Assembly: GCF_000614585.1 (NCBI RefSeq)
Contig: NZ_BAKX01000006.1
Coordinates: 52,770-116,769, forward strand
Reading direction: 5' to 3'
Length of the DNA stretch: 64,000 nucleotides
Source: Porphyromonas gingivicanis JCM 15907
GTDB lineage: Bacteria; Bacteroidota; Bacteroidia; Bacteroidales; Porphyromonadaceae
The notes below the pieces were generated by a model. It was not told where the DNA came from and made no database searches. It saw only the letters and a list, made by a program, of their open reading frames with translations. The position numbers and the translations under genes were made by a program. Numbering within the stretch: the stretch's first letter is position 1; each line of letters starts with the position of its first letter. Below, piece by piece: positions 57,773-64,000 of this stretch.

Positions 57773-58907
57773 GTGAAAACGACCAATTGGAATAGGGAGC
57801 AACCTTGCTATGTAATGGAAGAGGATTTGCTCCGTCGCAATCTTGCACTTATCCGATCCGTAGCTGATGCTACAGGAGTGGAGATAATTGTAGCTTTTAA
57901 GGCTTTTGCTCTGTGGAAAACTTTCCCCATATTTCGAGAGTACAACTTTGCCAGTACTGCGAGTTCTCTGTGGGAGGCACAACTCGGATTTGAGGAATTG
58001 GGGCAGAGAGCGCATGCCTTTTCGCCCGCCTATCAAAACAGAGAGTTCGCTCAGTGGGAGAAGTATTGTAGTCACATTACCTACAATTCACTCTCCCAAT
58101 ATAGTAGCCTTGGCACCCCCTCTCAAAATAATATTTCGTACGGACTACGTATCAATCCTAAATACTCGCCTGTAGAAACAGACCTATATAACCCTGCGAT
58201 GCCAGGATCTCGCTTTGGTATCTCCGCACAAGAGTTAGGATTACATCTTCCCAAAGGAATAGAGGGGTTACACTGCCATGTACTCTGTGAGGGGAATAGC
58301 TTCCAATTAGAAAAACTTCTCTCCATAATAGAGCGAGACTTTGCCTCTCCCCTACGAGAAGCCAAGTGGTTAAATCTCGGCGGAGGACATCTGATGACTC
58401 ACAAGGAGTACAATGTAGATCATCTCATAGCAGTACTCAAAGCTTTTCGTCAGCGTTACCCTCACCTAAAAGTAATACTGGAACCCGGTAGTGCCTTTGC
58501 ATGGCAAACAGGCTTCCTACGTAGCCACGTGGTAGATATAGTAGAACACGATGGTATAAAAACGGCTATTTTGGATGTCTCCTTTACCTGTCATATGCCC
58601 GATTGTTTAGAGATGCCCTACCAACACTGTACGAGGGGCAAATAGTACTCCCGTAGCAGGACAACCCACCTATCGTTTAGGAGGAAATAGCTGCCTTAGT
58701 GGCGACTATATGGGAGACTGGAGCTTTGAACAACCGTTGAAAGTAGGCGACGAAATCATATTTGAAGATATGATTCACTACACTACGGTAAAGACTAATA
58801 TGTTCAACGGCATAGCACACCCCGCCTTAGTACTACTCCGCTCTAATGGAGAGGAAGAGTTACTTCGCGCCTTCGATTACGAAGACTACAAACAAAGAAT
58901 GGATTAA
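57773..58907 (+). CDS. nspC: Carboxynorspermidine decarboxylase (one frameshift)
   Basis: About 378 residues when repaired. A PLP enzyme of the fold-III decarboxylases that makes norspermidine or spermidine. It begins with GTG (VKTTNWNREQPCYVME). The PLP lysine is in IIVAFKAFALW (about 42), with LHCHVLCEGNSF and NLGGGHLMT as cofactor contacts and CHMPDCLEMPY near the end. The frame breaks at about 58625 (TACCAACACTG); restoring two C would give MPYQPTVRGANSTPVAG and runs to DYEDYKQRMD. As with ispD, a CCC to C loss explains it. It indicates the carboxynorspermidine route to polyamines. Confidence 0.9.
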
Positions 58908-58946
58908 TCGCCACACACAGTAACAAATCAATCAAGCAGTAGCGTT

Positions 58947-59900
58947 ATGGGACTATTCGGACTGTTCTCAAAAAAGAAAAAAGAGACCTTAGATACAGGT
59001 CTTGCGAAAACTAAAGAATCTGTACTGTCGAAAATCTCTCGTGCCGTGGTCGGTAAGAGCAAAGTAGACGACGAAGTTTTGGACAACTTGGAGGAGATAC
59101 TCATCTCCAGCGATGTAGGAGTAGACACAACACTCAAAATTATACAACGCATCGAGGCTCGTGTGGCAAGAGACAAATACGTCTCTACAAGCGAACTCAA
59201 CGGTATCCTCCGTGAAGAAATCGAAGCTCTCCTTTCCGAAAGTGGAACTATTGATGGCGATAGCTTCGAGATACCCGAAAGCGAAACTCCCTACGTAATT
59301 ATGGTAGTAGGGGTCAATGGCGTAGGCAAAACGACGACCATTGGAAAACTTGCCTATCAATTCAAACAAGCGGGCAAGTCTGTAATGATTGGAGCGGCAG
59401 ATACCTTTAGAGCTGCTGCCATAGACCAACTCAGCGTATGGGCAGAGCGTGTGGGCGTACCTATGGTCAAACAGAAGATGGGTGCCGACCCCGCTTCGGT
59501 AGCCTACGATACTGTTGCTTCGGCAGTGGCACACAAAGCCGACGTCGTATTGATAGATACAGCAGGTCGTCTACACAATAAGGTCGGTTTAATGAATGAA
59601 CTTAGCAAGATAAAACGTGTGATGCAGAAAGTAGTCCCCAATGCTCCTCAAGAAATCTTGCTTGTTTTGGACGGCTCTACGGGGCAAAACGCCTTCGAGC
59701 AAGCCAAGCAGTTTACAGCTGCCACAGAAGTAAACGCTCTTGCTGTTACCAAATTAGACGGCACGGCAAAAGGCGGAGTCGTGGTAGGTATATCTGATCA
59801 ATTCAACATCCCTGTAAAATATATCGGCTTAGGAGAGAAGATAGAAGACCTGCAAGTATTCCGCAAGCAGGAATTCGTAGCATCACTTTTTGGCGAATGA
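58947..59900 (+). CDS. ftsY: Signal recognition particle receptor FtsY
   Basis: A 317-residue GTPase that docks SRP-bound ribosomes at the membrane. The acidic/basic A domain is very short. The NG domain has G1 GVNGVGKTTTIGKLA, GAADTFRAAAIDQL, G3 DTAGR, G4 TKLDGTAKGG and the closing GLGEKIEDLQVF. The short A domain is usual in this phylum. It overlaps rimO by 4 nt. Confidence 0.96.
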   Translation: MGLFGLFSKKKKETLDTGLAKTKESVLSKISRAVVGKSKVDDEVLDNLEEILISSDVGVDTTLKIIQRIEARVARDKYVSTSELNGILREEIEALLSESGTIDGDSFEIPESETPYVIMVVGVNGVGKTTTIGKLAYQFKQAGKSVMIGAADTFRAAAIDQLSVWAERVGVPMVKQKMGADPASVAYDTVASAVAHKADVVLIDTAGRLHNKVGLMNELSKIKRVMQKVVPNAPQEILLVLDGSTGQNAFEQAKQFTAATEVNALAVTKLDGTAKGGVVVGISDQFNIPVKYIGLGEKIEDLQVFRKQEFVASLFGE

Positions 59901-61222
59901 GGAAGAACGAAGTCAATGTGATTACGTTAGGATGCTCTAAAAACCTTGTCGACTCGGAGCGTCTGATGCGCCTTTTTTCTGCCGCTGGCTACACCGTGCG
60001 CCACGACCCTAAGAGGATTACAGGAGAAATTGTAGTCATCAATACCTGTGGCTTCATCGGGGCAGCACAAGAAGAATCCATCAATACTATACTTAGTTTT
60101 ATACGAGCCAAAGAAGAGGGACGCATCGGCAAACTCTTTGTTATGGGCTGTTTGAGTGAACGATTTCGTGGCGATTTGATGGAAGAGTTGCCCGAAGTAG
60201 ATGGCATCTATGGCAAGTTTGACTGGAAGCAGTTAGTACAAGATTTAGGTCGCTCATTTACTCCCATTACCGAAGAGAGTCGCATTATCACTACTCCCAG
60301 ACATTACGCCTACTTAAAAATATCTGAGGGGTGTGATCGTACCTGCTCCTACTGTGCTATCCCTCTCATCACAGGCAAACATAAATCGCGCTCTATTTCC
60401 TCCTTGGAAGAAGAGGTAATGCAACTTGTATCTGACGGGTGTAGCGAGTTTCAGCTCATCGCACAAGACCTTACGTATTATGGGCGAGACTTCGATGGTA
60501 AGGGACACCTTGCTGAACTATTGGATAGGCTCTCCAGCATCGAAGGGGTGCATCGTTTGCGCCTGCACTATGCCTATCCCGCTCACTTCCCCTACGAGAT
60601 ACTTCCGCTCATAAGAGAGCGAGACAATATATGTAACTACCTCGACATCGCGCTACAGCATGGCACCGACCATATGCTCCGTATGATGCGAAGAGGTATT
60701 ACCCAACAAGAGACCGAAGCGCTTTTAGAGCGCATCCGCACCGAAGTGCCAGGCATTGTACTACGTACCACGCTTATGGTAGGGCACCCCGGGGAGACCG
60801 AAGAGGACTTTAAGGCACTTATCAACTTTGTTGAGCGAATGAAATTCGAACGTATGGGTGCTTTTGCCTACTCTCACGAAAAAGATACCTATGCCGAACG
60901 ACACTATCAGGATGAAATAGCCGAGGAGACCAAACTGAGTCGCTTGGAGCAACTTATGGCGGTGCAGGAGTCTATTGCCGACCAATTCAGCCAATCGCTC
61001 GTAGGTAGTGTGCAGGAAGTAGTTATTGACCGTCGAGAGGAGGAGTATCTCATCGGTCGTACTCAATACGACTCACCCGAGGTAGACCCCGAGGTATTAA
61101 TTCCTCTTTCAGAAGCTCATAGAGGATTACATGTGGGGGGGTACTACTCTATGAAGATAGTTGGCACCGAGGGCTTTGACCTTATTGCTCATCCTACAAA
61201 AAAGGGACGCAAAAATGATTGA
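59897..61222 (+). CDS. rimO: Ribosomal protein S12 methylthiotransferase RimO
   Basis: A 441-residue radical-SAM enzyme that methylthiolates Asp88/89 of ribosomal protein S12. The N-terminal cluster cysteines are in LGCSKNLVDSERLM, NTCGFIGAAQEE and VMGCLSERF. The radical-SAM loop is CDRTCSYCAIP followed by LITGKHKSRSI. A TRAM domain closes the protein (VIDRREEEYLIGRTQYDSPEVD). The motif pattern distinguishes RimO from MiaB. It overlaps the next gene by 8 nt. Confidence 0.95.
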   Translation: MRKNEVNVITLGCSKNLVDSERLMRLFSAAGYTVRHDPKRITGEIVVINTCGFIGAAQEESINTILSFIRAKEEGRIGKLFVMGCLSERFRGDLMEELPEVDGIYGKFDWKQLVQDLGRSFTPITEESRIITTPRHYAYLKISEGCDRTCSYCAIPLITGKHKSRSISSLEEEVMQLVSDGCSEFQLIAQDLTYYGRDFDGKGHLAELLDRLSSIEGVHRLRLHYAYPAHFPYEILPLIRERDNICNYLDIALQHGTDHMLRMMRRGITQQETEALLERIRTEVPGIVLRTTLMVGHPGETEEDFKALINFVERMKFERMGAFAYSHEKDTYAERHYQDEIAEETKLSRLEQLMAVQESIADQFSQSLVGSVQEVVIDRREEEYLIGRTQYDSPEVDPEVLIPLSEAHRGLHVGGYYSMKIVGTEGFDLIAHPTKKGRKND

Positions 61223-62597
61223 GACAACACAATGGTTGGCGCAGATAACTCTCAAAAGCAATGTAAGTGAGAGTACCTGCAAACAACTTTGGAAACTGCT
61301 ACTCGAACTGCTGGGCAATCGCCTCGCTTTAGGACTTTCCACTACTGTGGAAGGACTCCTCACGCTCTCTACTCAAAAGGAGTTAGAATACATCGCCCTA
61401 CTTCCCAGTGGAGAGCGTTTGCTCGTACCTCCTCGTATCAAGCTCGTTGCCACGTCTCCCTCCCGTAGTCAGGCTACTGGTTCTATAACCAAATTACTCA
61501 CAGAGAGTACCGAGGCGACCTCCGAGGCGGTAACCTCTTTTATGCAAACCATAGCAACGCTCTTCCAAGAGCACATGCTCAAAGGGCACGAACTCCATTT
61601 AGAACTATTGGGTGACTTTACTCCCTACGATGGAGACAAAGGGTTCATATTCAAACCCGCTCAGGAACTCATCAACAAAGTAAATAAGCCGTTCAAGTCA
61701 TTTTCCATCACTCCACTACCCGAGGGTAAGGTGTGGAATGATTTGGAAGAGAGTGTCATTGCTGATGAAGAGCTGTTAGAGACCTCTCTTGCTCTAACCG
61801 TTTTATGGCAAGAAGATCCTACCACTTCCTCCGAGGAAGTAGCGAAAGAAAAAGAAGCGACGAAGACCATTATCTCCCTTTCTGTGCCTAAAGAGGAAGC
61901 AACAACCTCGAAAGAAGGAATACACTCTACCCCAGAGAATAGGGAGAACGCTACAACTCCTCCTCCCCTTCCCGTCCCCCCTCCTCTTCCTATCATTTTG
62001 GAAGGAGGAAAAGTAGGGAACTTATCAGAGGGGTCAGTAACACCAACGAACAGCACCATTCCCCATTCTCAAGTAGATCAATCAATCAAGAATGACAAAG
62101 AAGAGACGTCCTCCTCATCAAAGAAGTATCGCAAATGGGTGTACCTCCTATTTGCAATTGTTGTTATTGTCTCTGCAGGCGTAGGGCTATCCAAGTGGAG
62201 GCAAAGCAGTCAATCCACTCCATCGACAACTCCTCTTCCTCGAAAAAAAGAAATTCCTTCTACTCCCATGGACAGTATACAGGAAGCAAGCAATGTTGTC
62301 GATACAACCACGCTCCCTGTATCAGCACCTCTCCTCGAACCTATCGAAGAGCAATACATCGAAATTGAAAAAGGCAAAAGATTGGTAGATTATGCTCGCA
62401 AAACGTATGGCAACAAACGTTTTTGGATTTACATCTATATGGAAAATCGAACTATTATCAAAAATCCCGACAATATCCCAATAGGTACGAAACTGCGACT
62501 TCCACCAGCGCAGGAGTATGGTATCAATGCCACAGATACACTCTCTCTGCAACGTGCCGACAGCCTCATAAGAGCCTATCGCAACGGAGAGCTGTAA
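61215..62597 (+). CDS. HU-like/LysM fusion membrane protein
   Basis: A 460-residue protein (start at ATG 61215, overlapping the rimO stop). Residues 1-110 resemble an HU/IHF-like domain (TQWLAQITLKSNVSESTCKQ... LGNRLALGLSTTVEGLLTL), the middle is low complexity (proline-rich near 62000), and one transmembrane helix (YLLFAIVVIVSAGVGL) lies near residue 315. The C-terminal 100 residues carry a LysM motif (RLVDYARKTYGNKRFWIYIYMEN, NIPIGTKLRLP), a peptidoglycan-binding module. The ftsY-rimO-HU/LysM order recurs in Bacteroidetes. It may link the nucleoid and cell wall, which is inference. Confidence 0.75.
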   Translation: MIETTQWLAQITLKSNVSESTCKQLWKLLLELLGNRLALGLSTTVEGLLTLSTQKELEYIALLPSGERLLVPPRIKLVATSPSRSQATGSITKLLTESTEATSEAVTSFMQTIATLFQEHMLKGHELHLELLGDFTPYDGDKGFIFKPAQELINKVNKPFKSFSITPLPEGKVWNDLEESVIADEELLETSLALTVLWQEDPTTSSEEVAKEKEATKTIISLSVPKEEATTSKEGIHSTPENRENATTPPPLPVPPPLPIILEGGKVGNLSEGSVTPTNSTIPHSQVDQSIKNDKEETSSSSKKYRKWVYLLFAIVVIVSAGVGLSKWRQSSQSTPSTTPLPRKKEIPSTPMDSIQEASNVVDTTTLPVSAPLLEPIEEQYIEIEKGKRLVDYARKTYGNKRFWIYIYMENRTIIKNPDNIPIGTKLRLPPAQEYGINATDTLSLQRADSLIRAYRNGEL

Positions 62598-62625
62598 AAC
62601 TACCGTAGCACGCAACGACAATAGA

Positions 62626-62664
62626 AAAGGCTACCCTCCACACATTCGGAAGGTAGCCTTTCTT
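62626..62664. terminator. Bidirectional terminator between convergent genes
   Basis: AAAGGCTACCCTCC (62626-62639) pairs with GGAAGGTAGCCTTT (62648-62661) with one mismatch; T-rich on both strands. Confidence 0.85.
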
Positions 62665-62705
62665 CGTACAAAAAAATCTTACTGAAGGGTTGGATGCAAG
62701 GAAGT

Positions 62706-63725
62706 TTATTTGTTAGCCTTCTCCTCTTCGTTATTGTACCAATCTATGTAAGAACGAGTATAGGAGCGTCCATTATCGAGTAGCTCCTGCTTCTTAGCAT
62801 CAGATATATTGAAGTCTGTTGCCTTTACACCCAATGTATCAATGTAGATGGTGCGTTGCCAGTCATCGCTATGCAAGTGTACATTGTCCTGAGCATCAAG
62901 AAGAGTTTTGAAAAGTGTAAGAGTATAGTCGAAGATACTATCAATCTCTGCATGAGGAGGTTCAGCATTGTCTCGAAACATTGCAATCTTCTTTTTGCCA
63001 TCGAGGCGGAAACCTAAAGTCTCTTTATTAAACACATAGTCTGCCACCTTGCGCTCTCTACCTTTCAAACTATCATTAATCCTTTCGTAATACTCGGTTC
63101 GAGTCAAATTGCGGGTTACATATTTTACACGGTCAAATATCTTAATCGGATAATTGTCTAATACTCCTCCATCTACATACAAATCGTTGCGAAAGTTGCG
63201 GATAGCGGCAAAGAACAGAGGGATAGACATAGAGATACGAGCCGCATCAGCAATACAAACACGAGGAGTATGCTCTGCCGAGAAACATTCAGAAAAGCCC
63301 GTTGACAAATTGGTCCCTACGAGATAAATATCCAGAAAAGGGCGATTCTTTTGCAGGGCTTTAACATCGGCGAAGGTTGCTTCGCTATTGCCTGTCTTCT
63401 CTTCGATGAGCTTTCCAATCCAGTTCCTAAAGAAATCGCCTTTGTACCAACCAAATTTCTGAATCAATCGATTCGTATCCTGCACCACTCCCCACGAGTC
63501 GTCCATAAAGTTCGTGAAATCCAAGTTCCACATAATATCCTTTATCTCCTGTGGAGTATAGCCCAGCCCAACCAGCACCGCCACAATAGCTCCTGCCGAG
63601 GTACCTGCTACACGTTTGATTTTAGGAAATATCTTCTCCTCTTGGAGCACTTCAAGAGCTCCCACATAGGCAATGCCTTTTACCCCACCACCTTCAAACA
63701 CCAAGTTTTTGAAAAAATAAGCCAT
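62706..63725 (-). CDS. Patatin-like phospholipase family protein
   Basis: A 339-residue protein. The oxyanion loop FEGGGVKGIAYVGAL is at about 10-24, the catalytic Ser is in VAGTSAGAIVAVL, and the catalytic Asp is in VDGGVLDNYPIKIFD. These are the three features of patatin-type lipid acyl hydrolases. There is no signal peptide, so it acts in the cytosol or at the inner membrane face, or is exported another way. Substrate is unknown. Confidence 0.88.
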   Translation of the reverse strand: MAYFFKNLVFEGGGVKGIAYVGALEVLQEEKIFPKIKRVAGTSAGAIVAVLVGLGYTPQEIKDIMWNLDFTNFMDDSWGVVQDTNRLIQKFGWYKGDFFRNWIGKLIEEKTGNSEATFADVKALQKNRPFLDIYLVGTNLSTGFSECFSAEHTPRVCIADAARISMSIPLFFAAIRNFRNDLYVDGGVLDNYPIKIFDRVKYVTRNLTRTEYYERINDSLKGRERKVADYVFNKETLGFRLDGKKKIAMFRDNAEPPHAEIDSIFDYTLTLFKTLLDAQDNVHLHSDDWQRTIYIDTLGVKATDFNISDAKKQELLDNGRSYTRSYIDWYNNEEEKANK

Positions 63726-64000
63726 AGTATATATCTCTCATTAAGAATTTTATTCGTTCTGTACAATCTTGATAAAACCTCTTCTAACAACTCCCTGTAT
63801 GTTCGCATCACCTCGTATCTATCTTAAAATGAAAAGAAATAAGAAGCCTCAAAAAGTACACAAGCCTTAAGCAATAGAAGTCATTAGAGCAAACAATATG
63901 CTTTCGCACTACAACAATGCAAAAATATAACACAAAAACCAAATAAACCATATTAACCTCTTTCTTTTACAACCTGCAGATTCCAGTCTCAAGTGCAATG
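63726..64000. other. Right-edge intergenic sequence
   Basis: AT-rich, no gene or repeat recognised; the likely promoter of the leftward patatin-like gene is not evident. Confidence 0.4.

Overview
The window is chromosomal DNA from a member of the Bacteroidales, most likely a Porphyromonas-type organism. The evidence is the promoter grammar (TTG, 19-20 nt, TAnnTTTG upstream of rpsA, tig, rubrerythrin and tRNA-Asp), the near absence of Shine-Dalgarno sequences, T9SS-like C-terminal domains on secreted proteins, and families typical of the phylum (FeoB-associated Cys-rich protein, DUF3078, HU-LysM fusion, stand-alone EF-G paralogue). Genus is inference; the phylum is secure. No phage, insertion sequence, CRISPR array or plasmid backbone is visible.

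Layout. 1-332: end of feoB and a tiny Cys-rich partner. 538-4129: rpsA and a K+/H+ antiporter, leftward. 4399-5108: a palindromic dispersed element and a small secreted protein. 5355-14174: a leftward envelope export locus made of a TetR regulator, an MMPL/RND exporter, two ABC exporter half-transporters, a LolA-like periplasmic carrier and an outer-membrane barrel. 14803-24201: a long rightward block (pyrB, pyrI, flavin reductase, mltG, tcdA, lolD-like ATPase, HhH protein, Sua5/YciO-like protein, Ig-like lipoprotein, orphan histidine kinase). 24480-28591: tig leftward, gpmA-lpdA rightward. 28681-39307: surface and stress genes, namely a secreted protein with four 600-bp repeats, an exact 22-bp tandem array, tandem UspA with a DUF2007-like partner, a DUF3078 protein and two putative T9SS cargo proteins. 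39691-41850: an EF-G paralogue lacking the catalytic histidine. 42696-44319: an AraC-type regulator and three tRNAs. 44562-52554: fabH-era-der-ispD-recG and an S41 protease. 52579-63725: HhH/barrel protein, rubrerythrin, asparaginase, metallo-hydrolase, nspC, ftsY-rimO-HU/LysM and a patatin-like protein.

Sequence quality matters when reading this window. At least a dozen genes carry one reading-frame break each (one carries two), including essential ones (rpsA, der, ispD). Most breaks are repaired by restoring one missing base, often in a homopolymer, and two look like CCC read as C. I therefore treat these genes as intact in the organism and annotate each as one frameshifted CDS.

The most interesting items are: the TetR/RND/ABC/ABC/LolA-like/barrel locus, which looks like a complete route from inner to outer membrane for a lipophilic cargo; the GTPase-degenerate EF-G; two unrelated intergenic arrays sharing an exact 22-bp period; a three-copy dispersed palindromic element of about 84 bp; and a pyrB leader with two mutually exclusive stems.
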